Assembly (NCBI GenBank): GCA_013407085.1 | Contig: JACCGJ010005392.1 | Location: 1-64,000 of the forward strand | Length of the DNA stretch: 64,000 nucleotides | Direction: 5' to 3' | Origin: Atriophallophorus winterbourni | Taxonomy: Eukaryota; Platyhelminthes; Trematoda; Plagiorchiida; Microphallidae | Shown: positions 10,854-23,079 of the stretch, piece by piece | How the letters are laid out: each line of letters opens with the position of its first letter | Position numbering within the stretch: the first letter of the stretch is position 1 | The notes under the pieces: model-generated | What the model saw: only the letters and a program-made list of their open reading frames with translations | Databases searched by the model: none | What the model was told of the DNA's origin: nothing | Program-made: the position numbers and the translations under genes

Positions 10854-11290
10854 TTAATGATGGGGCAGAAATAACTGGAAGAGATACTGCGTTCCAAGCA
10901 CGAGGATTCCGGATGGCACACCATATCTGCAGCAGTCCAATCTACTGTGCTGATGTGCCAACTTCAGGTGATTACCACGATTTCCTGAGTATCGGGCCAT
11001 TTTCAGCATACCCCGACATGAGTGAGTCTTTCCCGTCAATGCCCAATACGCGAGGATCATATCGCCTTGGATACGACGGTAGTTTGTAGAGAACAATTGT
11101 AGAGTTGTAAGACGTTCCTAGCAGCTGACGTAGCTAAGCCCTTCAATCTCATTGATAAACATCAAGAATAGACGCGGGCCAAGAACGGACCCGTGAGGTA
11201 CTCTACACTGGATTGGGAATGGCTCTGAAAGTGTCTGTCTAACACGCATCTGAAAGTTTCGCGAAGGTAGGTATGCAGCTACCCAGGAAT
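10854..11290 (-). pseudogene. LINE fragment with internal deletion
   Basis: On the minus strand 11290-11120 encodes RVPHGSVLGPRLFLMFINE, the reverse transcriptase palm. It jumps directly to NYRRIQGDMILAYWAL (11096 downward), which belongs to the far C-terminus. The catalytic FADD region and the thumb between them are missing. This is an internally deleted CR1-like relic. Confidence 0.65.
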
Positions 11291-11294
11291 TTGA

Positions 11295-11343
11295 ATTGAA
11301 TTTTCAAGGTCGACGTGGACGCTTGTTTCTTACGATATTTTGA
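11295..11343 (+). mobile_element. Fragment of the 5' leader of the 6340 LINE family
   Basis: The segment ending TACGATATTTTGATATTGTT matches about 6349-6397 in the leader of the intact LINE. It is placed between a minus-strand LINE relic and the 3' tail of another LINE. Confidence 0.6.
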
Positions 11344-13756
11344 TATTGTTTAGTTCAGTTCAGTTCGCACAGGACAGTCTGTGACTAATGAGCAAATCGA
11401 ACGTTCAGAATTTCTTTCGGTGGAAAGCTTCAGAGAAGCACCTACTACTGCCAACAAGTTTTTTTCTCTTTGTCTATTTGAAATCTTCGACGATCACGAC
11501 GCCAAGAGATTATCCGGATTGTATTTAGGAAGCACCGCGTTATAACCGATGCTGGATAAAGAAAAAGACAGTTTCTCTTTACCAGCACGGTGAGATTTCA
11601 GCTGAAGTAGCATCGTGTATAATAAATAAAAAAAACAGAGAACTCTAGCCCTTACTTGATTTACGGGATAACGCGAACAGGTGAACTACCTAAGCTTGTA
11701 TAGCAGTTAGGGAGAGTATTCAGGAGAAAACTTACCCCGGTTGCGGTCCAAACCGTGTTTAAAACTCGAGACGGTACTGCATGAAATGAGTTCTTCTGGA
11801 AGAATATTCCAGAAGTTTACAACCCTAAAGTGTTTCCTGGAGTCTAGCCGACATCGACTCTTAGCAATTTTAAGTGAATGGCCCGGGTGCCTAGCTCTGG
11901 ACTTGAGGTAAGGAAGTCGTTTTTTAGCACGTCACTCATACCCTTCAAGTCCTGAAGGTTTCTATTGAGTCGCCTCTTAAACGACGGCGCCTAAGGGAGA
12001 AAAGACCGAGAGACATTTGGCAAGCAGTGTACGGTTTCCCTCGCTGACCCTCAATCATGCGTGTTGCGAGGCACTGTACGCTTTCAAGTCGAAGGATGTC
12101 CTTTTTGTAGTGAGGACACCACGCCTGAACACAATATTCGAGATGCGGCCGAACTAATACATAGTACAGTGGCAGGAATACATCGGGTCTTCTGCTCGAT
12201 AGCACTGATTTCATCCGAAAAAGTACTTTGCGTGCACGCTGAGCCGCAGCGGCACATTGTTCCTCCCATTTGAAGTCAGCATTGAACAGTACACCCAAAT
12301 TCTTAACACACTGTGCGGCGTTAACACTGAAGGAATTCCCTTACACCTGGACCGAAATCTTTTCACCCAGTACTGATAAAAGTTTGCTTTTATAATGTTC
12401 AGTGGGAGATCCCACTGGTGTGACCAGTCTATGCCCTGCTCAAGGTCGTGCATCGAGGTATCCTAATCCGTTGATCGGATGAACTTCACATCATCCGCGA
12501 AAATGAAGCATGGACACTCCAAGGCAGACGACAAGTCATCAATGGAAATTAGGAATAGAAGAGGACCGAGTACCGAACCTTGATGGACCCCATTGATCAC
12601 GTCGGTTTGGCTAGACAACTTGTATCCAACCAGAACTCTGAATGTCCTACCTGTAAGGAATGCTTTTATCCAAGCAAGTAGACTACCGTGTATGCCCTTT
12701 GCTGCTAGCTTGATCTCTAGAAGGCGGTGATTTACGGAATCAAAAGCCTCGCTAAAATCGAAGTAGAGGGCTTCGACTGGCTTTTCTCCGTCCAGCATTT
12801 TAGTTGCAGTATCGAGAAAACTAAGAAGGTTAGTCAAGCAAGATCTACCTCTAACAAATCCATGTTGAGTTACATTTAACAGAGAATGACGACTAAGATG
12901 ATGACAGATTTTGTCCCGCAATAGTTTTTCTAGTACTTTTAAGACGATGCCAGTCAGGCTGACAGGTCTATAGTTCTCAACAGTTGACCTGCAACCACCC
13001 TTGCGTATTGGTACGACTATGGCTTCCCTCCACTTACTGGGAACCACGCCAAGTTGCAGGCATGAATTAAAGAGCTGGCGAAATGGTTCAGTGAGCACCG
13101 AGGCAAAATTTTTGAGCACAATTGAGTAGATGCCATTCGGTCACTCAAATGTTTTGACCCGAACATGGATAAGTGCGTCATACACCTCAGTTTCATTGAA
13201 AGGACAACTTATCTAATACATGGACACAAGGTGTCTGGCCTAGCAGATCTGACGGTGCGTTTGAAGAATTATCCTGTCGTTGAACGTTACTGAAAAACTC
13301 TGAGAAGACAGTCGCCTTAGACATGTCGGTATTAGCTACTTTTATGTTCTCCAGTTTCAAATCTCCTATGCTTTTCCTAGTTTTTTCTTTTGACTGTGCG
13401 TAGCTATACAACCTTTTCGGGTTGGATTTAGCATCCCTAGCTAACGATAACTCAAAATCCTGTTTGAGCACAGCCCGTAGTTCAACACAGGCATTCCGAA
13501 CGGTTTTGTAGCGGGCCCGAAAACAAGAAGTAAGAAAGAGTTTATATTGCCGCCTAGGCGATCCCGTTTACGGCTAGACCTACGGACTTGAGGAGACCAC
13601 CAGGTTGGTCTATGATGCCTTCTCACACACTGCAGCGGAGCGTGCTTGTCTTGTAACTCGCTTAGACACTTGCAAATTCTATCCTGACAGTATCTTAGTC
13701 AGGTTACTTAGGGTCTATGTATGTTACATCTATTTCTATTCCCCATCACATATCGG

Positions 13757-13862
13757 TCTAGGCCTGGGCAATCTGACAGTATCTTAGCCCACGTGAAGAC
13801 TCTGACTGTGCAGCACTTTGCCTGGATCAGGCTTGTGCTTTCCTACATACATCATACATACA
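13757..13862 (-). repeat. Repeat A, copy 3 (partial)
   Basis: Reverse complement of the first 100 or so bases of repeat A, from the segment containing GATACTGTCAGATTGCCCAG back to the GAAAGCACAAGCCTGATCC head. Confidence 0.75.
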
Positions 13863-14214
13863 TCAATACCTGGGACTAGTATTTTATGTACCTTTACCTA
13901 TTGTATCTCTTTAGGCTTATCTTACCTCCTTTTTGTTTAAACATAGTTATCCTTATCGTTTCAATTCAGGTTTCTATCGTAAACAAATGTCTCTAAAAAA
14001 TTAGAAACATCTAAAAAATTATTTTTCTGATTAGCTATTTATAACGCTGCTGTAATGTCAGGTTACATAGGGTCTATGCATGTCTCGTCATAGGTTGGGA
14101 CATGCATCACATTTTTCTATTTGTCACATTGCCTTCCATGACATTTTCTATACACCATTATGTATATATCTTATAAATGTCTCATTTTTATCCAAACTTG
14201 CAAAACAATAAAAC

Positions 14215-14965
14215 CGACCAAAAAATAAAAAAGTAAAAAAAAACCTGAAAAACATTGTTTTTAATGTACATTCTTATTTTTTAAATGATGAACTATTTTA
14301 CTTATATGACCTCTCACCATGATGGTGAAGAGAATATCTTTCATTATATTCCAGTATCTTCGAATACCGAACCATCACTGAAACTGGCTCGCCCGAGATT
14401 TGTTCCATTTGCGATTCACTCTCATGCAGATAACGAAAATTCGGCTGGTGAACACATTTTGGCTCAAATCGTCGACAATTCTTCAAGAGTATTGGAGCAC
14501 ACAGCGTACCCTACTTCCATGCTTTTAACCACACCCTCTTTCATCCCATAGATTTTCTTGGATTTTCTTATTCTGATGGATTTTATGTTACTTTTCCATC
14601 TTCTCAACCAATCTCCCCGTAAAAAAAACATAAATTGATACATATATAATTTATTTATCAATTTTTTATGACAATTTATTACAATTCACTTCACATTTTC
14701 CATAATTACCTCCCATTTATGTTCTCCATGTTTTCCCATCCTTGCAATTCGTAACTTCTGACTAAATTTAAATGAAATCTTATTGTTATTAGACATTAGG
14801 ATTTTTTTCTTACTTTCTGTATATTCATTTCCATTATTGAACGGGAAAAATGTTTGAAAATCCCGCTCACTTCGGTCATTTGCACCGTTATATTTTTTCT
14901 TTTGCTGTTCCAATTTTGATAAACTGATCATGTATTACATGCCTTGGATATCCAAGAATATATAT
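14215..14965 (+). repeat. Repeat B, copy 1
   Basis: About 750 bases that align along their whole length with 24565-25330. Shared landmarks are CGAACCATCACTG, TTCTTCAAGAG, CACTTCGGTCATTTGCAC and TGATAAACTGATCATGTATT. No coding domain was recognised in either copy. It may be a non-autonomous transposon or the UTR part of an unrecognised element. Confidence 0.7.
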
Positions 14966-15009
14966 TTTATTATTAATATCCCAGTTTTCACACTGTGAAC
15001 ATACACTAT

Positions 15010-15110
15010 TCATACATAAGGCGCACTGGAATATATGGCTCACTGCCGATTTTTCGTAAAAATAATGTTTTTATGTGCGCCTTATAGTCCGAAAAATACG
15101 GTACATTAAA
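15010..15110. mobile_element. MITE-like element with TAAGGCGCAC termini
   Basis: The words ATAAGGCGCACT near 15015 and TGCGCCTTATAGTCCG near 15078 form an inverted pair, and the right side continues as AAAAATACGGTA. Sequences ending in such a motif recur as short non-autonomous DNA elements in many animal genomes. That last point is from memory, and the superfamily is not assigned. Confidence 0.45.
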
Positions 15111-16392
15111 ATCTCTAGATAACTGAAGGGAAGATTCTGAAGTCTGCAGGAGTAAACCCGAGACTACAAGCATAAAATTACGTCTAGGACGAGAGAAAGG
15201 TTTGTGAAAACGCAATATCGCTTCGAAGCTTATCATTACGTGATCACTTTTGCCGAGCGGCGGTAGGTAGTTTAAATACCTAATGGCTTCTAGCTGGGAC
15301 GACAATACCAAGTCAAGAATGGTTGGAGCGCATCCATAACGAAACCTTGTAGGATCATTCATATGCTGGTGCAACGCATGATTATGGAGACATTCGAGAA
15401 AGGTGTAAAATTGCTCGGTGACTATACCAGTAGGGACAGGCCAATCTATGTCTAGGATGTTGAAATCACCCAAGATAAGTACGCTTGGAGCTCAGTGAAA
15501 CAAACCGTAGAGTGTCTCAATAAGCTGTGTTATCTCATGTTGGGATGCACTGGGTGTGACGTAGACACAGGCAATTGCGAGGGATGACTTTTAGCAAGTC
15601 AGGATACTGGTAACAACTTGGACGTTTTCAATGGCCAGAGATATACTTGTACCAATGCTGTGCAAAACATACTCCAAAAGCAGGGCAACGCCACCGCCTA
15701 TTCTATCGTCCGGTCTATCGCATCTTATGACGAGATACTGTTCGCTGATGTTTACCGGCACCTCATCAATCGCAGACAGCCAGGACTCAGCATGCGCAAT
15801 AACCCTTGGGTGTAACTGAGCCACGCGGAGAGAAAGTTTAGTTCACTTATTTTTTATGCTGCACACATTTGCATACAATACTCACGCACTGGTTATTCGT
15901 GCTTCTAAAAGCAATCCTGTTTGGCCCTCGGTCGAAGCACCCGAGGGAGCCGCACGTTTTTTGGCGTGCTACTTAGAGCAGGAGCATCAGTTTCAGCAGC
16001 CTCTTGCGTTAAGGTAACGGACCGTTGCCTGACAATTAAGATCGCATCCATAGAAGAGAAGCAACTACTGGAGTCACCTGCTCGGATGCCATCGTCATTC
16101 GCGCTAAGACAATCAAATTCATCTGGGCTGGACAACAAGACTAGTGTCGAAGTGTTTTCGGTATGCTCGTTTGTGACTGATTGGCGCTTTGAGCTGCATC
16201 CGGGTTAAGAATGACCGATGTTCCCACTGTTAATTTTCTCCTATTTGAATCAGAAGAAGTTTGCCTAATCCGGGACGGAGGGTTGTCGGGCTTCACCTGA
16301 CGTTTATCTAGCATTTTGTTGGCGAGCCAGGAATGCATCCTTATCAGACTGGTATTTCAATTCAACCAGGATTGGTCGAGGATATCCAAGCT

Positions 16393-16560
16393 ATTTTAAG
16401 ATTATTACAAGAACTTTTATTCTAATTTCAACGGATTTTGAACATGGTAACGACTCGGAAATTTGCAAAATGAGATCATGCAGCACCGAATGCAAGAAAG
16501 CCTCAAGAAAATGGGGCTGCGCTGCTCACTCTGGGGATTCTTGTCTGGTTTGTCGTAACT
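16393..16560 (+). mobile_element. 5' fragment of the 6340 LINE family
   Basis: Matches about 6416-6577 (leader plus the first codons of ORF1), including TTCAACGGAT and CTCACTCTGGGGATTCTTGT. It stops inside the PHD coding region, where a different LINE begins. Confidence 0.75.
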
Positions 16561-18670
16561 GAGCTATTTGCTGTTTGTGAAGAATTTCTTGTATTTTTCA
16601 ATGCTTCATATATTAACAACTCTTATCCAGAGGCAATCATACACCCTTCATGCAATACGTTAGACATCATTAGAATTAACCTCTCTGACATACGTGAAGT
16701 TTGTAATCAAGTTGCAATCTCCTACAAACCTGAAAAAACAGGTTTTGTACCAGCAATGTAAAAAATATGATCTGAAGACTTCTTCTTATTACTACTCAAT
16801 CTCTTCAATGCGTCTATCAAATAAGGAACCTCAATCTCAGAATGGAAACATTTCGTTGTTATTCCTCAACATAAGTCCGGATCACTACATACTGTTACCA
16901 ATTATCGACCCATTAATCACACACCACTTCTAGCTTGAATATTTGAGAAGCTTGTCAGGCAGGCCACTCTAACATACTTGACAACAAACTATTTCTTATC
17001 AAACCAGCACGGTTATCTTAACAGAAAACTTTGCATCACTTGTTAGCTAGAATTTCTTGATTACGTGACACAATCACTAGATTCAGGCCTTGTAGTCATA
17101 GTTGCATTCATTGGTATTACGAATGCCTTTGACAGGGTCCCGCATAATCTACTCCTCGCAAAATTATCTGCTGTAGGTATTACTGGGAACCTACTTTCGT
17201 GGTTCAAATGTTTTCTCACTAGTCGCACCTTATCTGTAAATATTGATAGCTACACTTCTTGATATTTTTTAACAATATACCATCTGTGATAACACACTGT
17301 AAGATCTCTTTGTTTGCAGATGATATAAAAGTCGCCGTAGCCTTTCCATCTAGCCAGACTAGTGACTATATATCGAAATTAAACCAGGACCTGGATGCTA
17401 TACTTCAATGGGGTATTCAAAACGGTCTTTAGTTCTCCACTAATAAATCTAATTACATACATTTCAAATGTATCATACCAAAAGATTCGATCATCTGAAA
17501 TAATACCGCACTGCAGGCAGCACAATGTGTACGTGATTTAGGTTATCGGTATTCTGGATCACTTACATTTCCTGAACAAATTTGCTACTTGATATCTAAA
17601 ACAAAAAAGAATATGAATTTACTTCATAGATTCATCTCTCTACCCCAGTGCAAGCTGGAACTTTACAAGTTACATACACTACCTTTATTAGATTACTGTA
17701 ATATCATATCTAGAAACATTACTCGGTCTGATAGTTATGCTTTAGAAGGCATCCAACGTTCTTTCACACGATTCATTACCACCAGTTCAGATATGCATTC
17801 ATATAATCAAGGATGTCAGATCCTAGGATTGGAACCATTATGGCTTCAAAGAATGAGACAAAACATTGTACTTTTTTAAAGAATATTGAAAAAAAGATAT
17901 GATCGAGATTGATTTACAATTAGATTTAAGAAATCTGAAGTATATAATCTTCGCCATAAAAACAAAATGTGTATAACGAAAATTTATAATCTTCTTTTTT
18001 TCTGAATAGACGGCAGGAGGACTACAGTCCGTGAAAGACGCTTCACCTCCCGGGTCTCTGCTATCTCCGCGTAGATTCCTCACGAGAAGTTACTGAGCTG
18101 GAAGAGTAGGCGAATCGCGCAGAATAGCAGGAAGTTCACCGTCCAATATGCGTTTTAACTGCTCTTCGGTGACTGCCCCGATTGCATCAGCGGAGAGTGC
18201 ATTCCAAATATTGACCTTTCTGGTCGACAGAGTAAACGATGGCTTCAGGTGTTCCGTTCGGCGCTTCTGCAACTTCAGCGAATGACCTCTAGTTCTGGAG
18301 GCCGTGGATAGCGAAAAGAATTGTTGAAGTTCCGTTCCGTAATATCCAAGCAGAATTCTTCGCGTGACCAGCAAATCATATCGCATTCTCCGATATTCCA
18401 CTGGGAAAACTTTGAGTTCCCGCAATCGGTCGTCATAGGGAATACGAAACATACCCCTCACGCACTTGGTAGCCCTCCTTTGGACTTTCTCCAGTCGATC
18501 CTTCTCCCGGATAGTTCGGATAGTTCACCGGAAGCCCAAATTTTTAATATTGGTACGGAAAGATTTCTTTATTTATAAATATTCTCGTTTATGGAATTTA
18601 CTCCCCAATAATATAAGACTGAGCACTTCACAAACTGAATACAAAAGCAACTCAACTTCTTTTTAACACC
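16561..18670 (+). pseudogene. LINE reverse transcriptase relic, split
   Basis: From about 16561 to 17990 the + strand carries a degraded reverse transcriptase: NAFDRVPHNLLLAKL near 17130, SLFADDIKVAVAF near 17310, then LPLLDYCNIISRNITRSDS in the C-terminal region. Stops and frame shifts are frequent. The extreme C-terminus resumes at 18541-18670 with SRLWNLLPNNIRLSTSQ. The gap holds a LINE fragment in the opposite orientation, which must have inserted later. The family differs from the intact LINE at 6340. Confidence 0.7.
17990..18540 (-). pseudogene. LINE 3' fragment inserted in reverse
   Basis: The minus-strand frame from 18461 to 18090 reads YDLLVTRRILLGYYGTELQQ and later SRTRGHSLKLQK. 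This is clearly homologous to the C-terminus of ORF2 of the 6340 LINE (YDLLLTRRILLGQYGDEFLQ). The 3' UTR and a GAA-rich tail follow down to 17990. It is a 5'-truncated copy, as expected for incomplete reverse transcription, and it interrupts the plus-strand LINE relic around it. Confidence 0.8.
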
Positions 18671-18895
18671 AGAAAAATTAGGTAACATATTTATTATTAA
18701 TACAACTATAGATAATTTATACTTATACGGCATTAAATGTTTTTAGTTTTTTCAGCTATATTATATTTTTTAAAGTGCCATATAACTGTTTTTCTTGAGA
18801 ATTTACTTTTCAGAGTTGTTGAAATTCAACAAAATACACTTCCTTAATTCATGAAATGGCGATACCACGAGTAAAAGTATCCCTACAACCTCAAA

Positions 18896-19094
18896 AACTA
18901 CTGTCAGCTTTCATACAGATTATGTTTATTGGTTGCTTCGCGTGAACCGTGATATGAATCGTTGCTTCAGAAAAAATTACCACAACCGTTCATACAGAGA
19001 GGTTGTTAGGAATTCTAATAGGTTGCATCAGCCAAAACTACTGTCAGCCTTCATACACATTAGTTTGATTGGTTGCTTCGCGAAAACCGTGATA
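18896..19094 (+). repeat. Short direct repeat pair
   Basis: About 60 bases from 18896 recur with a few changes from 19037 (both contain ACTACTGTCAGC and GGTTGCTTCGCG, ending CCGTGATAT). The pair lies just upstream of the MULE relic and may mark its edge. Confidence 0.6.
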
Positions 19095-19129
19095 TTATTA
19101 ACTATTTTTATTTTTCCAGGGCAAATAAA

Positions 19130-20830
19130 TAGCCCTGCAAGTGGTCCTCCGTCACTTTTAATTATGAACTCTAACGATATCACTCAGATTTTTCAGGGAA
19201 CCATTGGCAACCACGCGATTGGGAGTCTCGTGGAATTGAACCACTTGCTGACCAATTTCGCTCTAGTTTCTGGTAACCACTATTACATCCGTACTTCGAA
19301 AAGGAACCGATCGGGCGAAATGACATTTATTAAGTATATGTCAACGAAAAGGATACTCTCAGAAACTAAATCTTGGTCTTCGCCGTAGAAATTCCATTTC
19401 AACACAATGCGAGGCCCATTTTGACTTGAGGCGCATAAGCTCTGGTTGCCGTGTCACCAATAGTAACATGGTTCATAACCATGAATTACAAACCGGGGAA
19501 GCTGGGTCGTGGTTCTTTTGCAACTGACGTCTAACGCTTCCGGAATTAAAGATCATTCGACTGCTGCTGGAATGCGGGGACTCATCATTCAACATACGGT
19601 ATTACGTGAAGACTCGATATCAAAAAACTCTTACCGGATGTGATGTGTTACATATGCGCCGGCGAGTTCTGGCTGGCCGTAACAATCTAGGCAAGCGTTG
19701 TTTCATTACAATTAAAATAACTTGATTTTACGGACGATATTTATTATCAATTTTTCGCAGCTTATATTCGACGAGTGGAAGAGGACCTCAACATCCATGG
19801 AAAGACACGCGTGCTGCTGGATTGGGCGAACAAGATGACGCATTTCATCTATACAACCCAAGAAATGGTTAGTTTGTTTAACCGTTTTTCTGATTATATT
19901 ATCATCGATGGTACATTCCGTACCAATCGCAAAATATATTCTTTATATCAATTAATGGTAGTAGATGGTTCCCGCGAAAGTCTTCCTGTAGCAATAGGGT
20001 TCTTGTGGAGGGAAAGAGCTGAAGATATCCGCACTTTCCTGCTCACTTTTGTCGAATTCGTCGGTGGGTGTGATGCTGTGAAAGCCATCATGTCCGATGG
20101 TGCACTTTTGATTGCGAATGCTGTAGAGGACGTATTTCCACAGGTTTCGCATCTGCTTTGTAGACTGCACATGCTCCGTTATTCCATTCGTCGTAACCCT
20201 CAAACGCAGGCACTAAAATTGGTATGCGTTGCGATGAAAACCAGAAGTTTGTGGCAGTACACGTATGCTTTAATCAATATGCAGAGTGCAGACACAGTAT
20301 TCTCTCAGTACTTCAAAGGGAAACACTGTTGCAACTCCCGTAAGTGGGCAAATGTCCGCAGTCTTAAGGTAGCCACTTACGGTATTGGGGACACGAACAT
20401 GGTAGAGGCAATGCACAGATTTTCAAAAATGTACCACCTTATTGGTAAAATAGCAATTTGAGAGGCCATTCGGTTATCCCAAGTCACTATTGAGTATCTT
20501 ATTTGGCAACGCCAACGCGAAATTTTGTCGCATAGCATGAGGCGGGTTCGCGTACACAACCATCCTGAACTGTATTCGTTGTGTGATCTTCTCATGCCAT
20601 ACGCCGGAGACCTCATCTCCGCCAACGTTACTGCTTAACAGTTACTATAGTAGGTTCGACGGAAATTATGGTGCTGGTTAAGGACTCGCGGGGTTGGGGG
20701 GTGTGCTGCTTAAATTGGAAGTGCACATGTCACTTTTTCATTGATCAATGTTTGCCATGTAGGCACGTGCTTGCTGCAGCAATATTAAAAAACGTTGATG
20801 TGACGTCACTAGCGATTTCATAGCGCTGGT
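19130..20830 (+). pseudogene. MULE (Mutator-like) transposase relic
   Basis: The best part is the MULE DDE domain from 19721 to about 20460. It includes IIIDGTFRTNRKIYSLYQL, IMSDGALLIANAVEDVFP and LLCRLHMLR, the spacing expected for the first and second catalytic aspartates and the conserved CxxH. Upstream, degraded frames hold a CRV..HNHEL zinc-binding segment (about 19450) and LTGCDVLHMRRR. After a stop at about 20460 the frame continues with IEYLIWQRQREIL. Near 20725 lies a SWIM zinc finger (CTCHFFIDQ then CLPCRHVLAAA). Zinc finger, DDE and SWIM is the usual MULE order. Stops show that it is inactive. The terminal inverted repeats were not located. Confidence 0.8.
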
Positions 20831-22080
20831 TGAGAAGTACGAATCACGTAATGTCGGTAGATTTTTCTTCTGCGGACGTTTCTAGACAAACTAATCGCTC
20901 GTTTTCATCTGGTCAATGTTACACGCAACACGAACCCGCAACTGAATACGTGAGCTTGTATTTACGTTAATCTTCCTTATATTCTATTATACTGTATATA
21001 CCTAAATTCTATACCTATCTCTCCTCCAGGTGTTGTCATCTCGTGCCTTCGGACACATCGCAATATCAATTTGAGGGTAGAAGAATACGAGGAATAAAAG
21101 GTTCACTGAAACAAACTTGCTGTTCAATAAATTTCAAAATATATATTTTATTTCCCATCCATTGGCTTTCTTAACCCAAGGCAGTAAACTGGACATCGCC
21201 ATATTTTATAGTGCGATCAAATGCGATAAAAGTGTATTGTGTTGAGACGAGTGAAATTTTGCTCTCTTAGCTTATTGTGCATCATGGAAAACGTTCCATT
21301 AGTGAAGCTGCATGGAATTTAGTAAGCTTTTTGAACTATCATGTAGCTTGTGACACATAAATATTTCTGCATGACATTGTACGTTGACTAACTGCTCATG
21401 CTCTGTGAAATAGAGTGATAATTTTCACGTAGCTCCCCTCTCACTACATGTGGTAGAGCGTTTAGTTTCATTCGCCTTCTGTAGTCTTCTAGGCTGTACA
21501 AGGTGCGAACCTTCGTCCAATCAGATTGCGAGTTTGCGTGAAAGCGTCACCCCCTCAATCGCTTGAATCGAAAGACAGTCTTAGCTTCAGAGATTACAGT
21601 GTATGTAATAATTTCACCACACATAATATCAGTCTTAAATCGGTGACGGCCAATTGACACTGGTTCACAAATCTGTATCATAATTAGAACGTTACATGAA
21701 TGCGTTGACATGTCAAGTAGGTCAGATCATTGCAAAGTGCATTGGCAGCGTGATGTGTAACTCAGACTTGTAGCTACTTTGGGGTAGAGAAACGCAGTCA
21801 GTCTATGTGGAATGAAGGTCATTCCATGTAACGAGACAAATGCGATAACTTAGAACAAGAGGAGATAATGAGATGTCATTATATGTAGCAAGACAAGTAA
21901 AATGTCTCTGTCCCCTTCGTACTTCATGTGGGAAATTATTCGAATTCTTATTGAATTATTACCATCATATGGATATTGTTATTACGTTATTCACTTTCAT
22001 GAAAATAGTATACTTTTCTAACAAGATAAATGTGGGTTAATTCGTTGTCGCTCCTTCGTTTGATTTAGGCATGACCTTAA
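20831..22080. other. No recognised feature
   Basis: Stretch between the MULE relic and a tandem repeat. It may contain the 3' part of the MULE element. No coding or repeat signal was recognised. Confidence 0.4.
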
Positions 22081-22138
22081 ATAAAAGTACAGACTACAGT
22101 ATACTACCAGCCGAGAGGCTAAGCATAATGCAAACCAT

Positions 22139-22512
22139 TGAGGTCAACATGGGAATGTTCCGAAGCGAACACACTGGCCGACAGAAAGTTGTTATTCTGA
22201 ATGAAACCTGATCTAAACAAACCGTTACTTGATACGTAATATACAGACCAGGGTATACTACCGGCTTAGTCAGAACACCCAGTGGACGGTAAGGCTAAAC
22301 GTGTTGTCAATCATTGAGGTCAATATGGGAATGTTCTGAAGCGAACACACTGGCCGAGAGAATGTTGTTATTCTGAATAAAACCTGAACTAAACAGACCG
22401 TAAACTTGATACGTTGAGGTCAACATGGAAATGTTTCGCAGTGGACAAACTGGTCGAGAAAAGTTGAATTTGTTTTTCGAAATAAAATTTGCTCTAAGCA
22501 GACCGTAAACGT
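22139..22512 (+). repeat. Three copies of a roughly 100-base unit
   Basis: Copies start near 22139, 22314 and 22415, each with TTGAGGTCAA(C/T)ATGG, an ACTGG(C/T)CGA segment and a closing AGACCGTAAAC-like word. The first two are separated by about 75 extra bases; the last two are adjacent. The block lies next to the gypsy relic and could be part of its 3' end. Confidence 0.65.
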
Positions 22513-23079
22513 GATGCATAAAATGAATATTTTGCAACATTGAAGATATACGGATAACAGACGTATCACTGTTCTTAGATGTCAGACAAGATTAACGTTG
22601 ATTTCTATTCTAATACAATTATATTAATCACGATTCCTCTATAGTTATAATATAACACATTCCGTTAATACGCTTTATGTGTCACAGTGATTCGCTGATT
22701 GAACACCGTTTTTCGTTGTAAACAAAATCACAACAATCGTTTCAACTAAATTAAATCTGCATAGTTTTTAGTTGTCTCTAATGAATTGTGTTAAATTGAA
22801 TTGTGTGAAATAAACAACCCGAGAATAGAGGTGAGTATAAACCACACTCACTCGAATCACATGTTATGTATTAATTAATTTAACTTTAACAACGAGAATT
22901 TTAATAACAGCATTATTATTAATGATTGTTATTCAAACAATCATCACATCTACCGCAGTTCCCAATCGTCCTTGGATTTTTGTAATATTGAATAGGTTTG
23001 TTCATCAGTCTTTTCGGTCGTCTGACAGGTTCACTTAATTAAGTATTCTCGGAAGAATCTAGAGTATTAGGACGCAACT

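Larger units (their letters stand above)
13683..15118. mobile_element. Nested insertions inside CR1-like copy 2
   Basis: The LINE coding sequence is interrupted between its endonuclease end (about 15119) and its linker (about 13682). The interval holds a partial repeat A (13757-13862, minus), a repeat B copy (14215-14965) and a MITE-like inverted repeat (15010-15110). The left edge shares CTGACAGTATCTTAG with repeat A, so part of the interval probably arrived with it. Confidence 0.65.
11344..16383 (-). mobile_element. CR1-like LINE copy 2, 5'-truncated and split
   Basis: This copy belongs to the family of the element at 34621-39060. On the minus strand it starts inside ORF1 at about 16383 (QVKPDNPPSRIRQ, which matches the other copy). 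The endonuclease follows at about 15890-15119 (IRCDRPDDRIGGGVALLLE, then MGDFNILDIDW). From 13682 downward it holds the linker (HHRPTWWSPQVRR) and reverse transcriptase (ALYFDFSEAFDSVNHRLLE, then CFIFADDVKFI near 12490). The C-terminal part ends near 11945. Several frame shifts break the coding region. The 3' end is a GAACT-type tandem at 11344-11358, seen on this strand as AGTTCAGTTCAGTTC. About 1.4 kb of later insertions sit between endonuclease and reverse transcriptase. Confidence 0.8.

Noticed and set aside
22307..22540. Open frame with internal amino-acid repeats
   Set aside because: It is simply the translation of the three tandem DNA units at 22139-22512.
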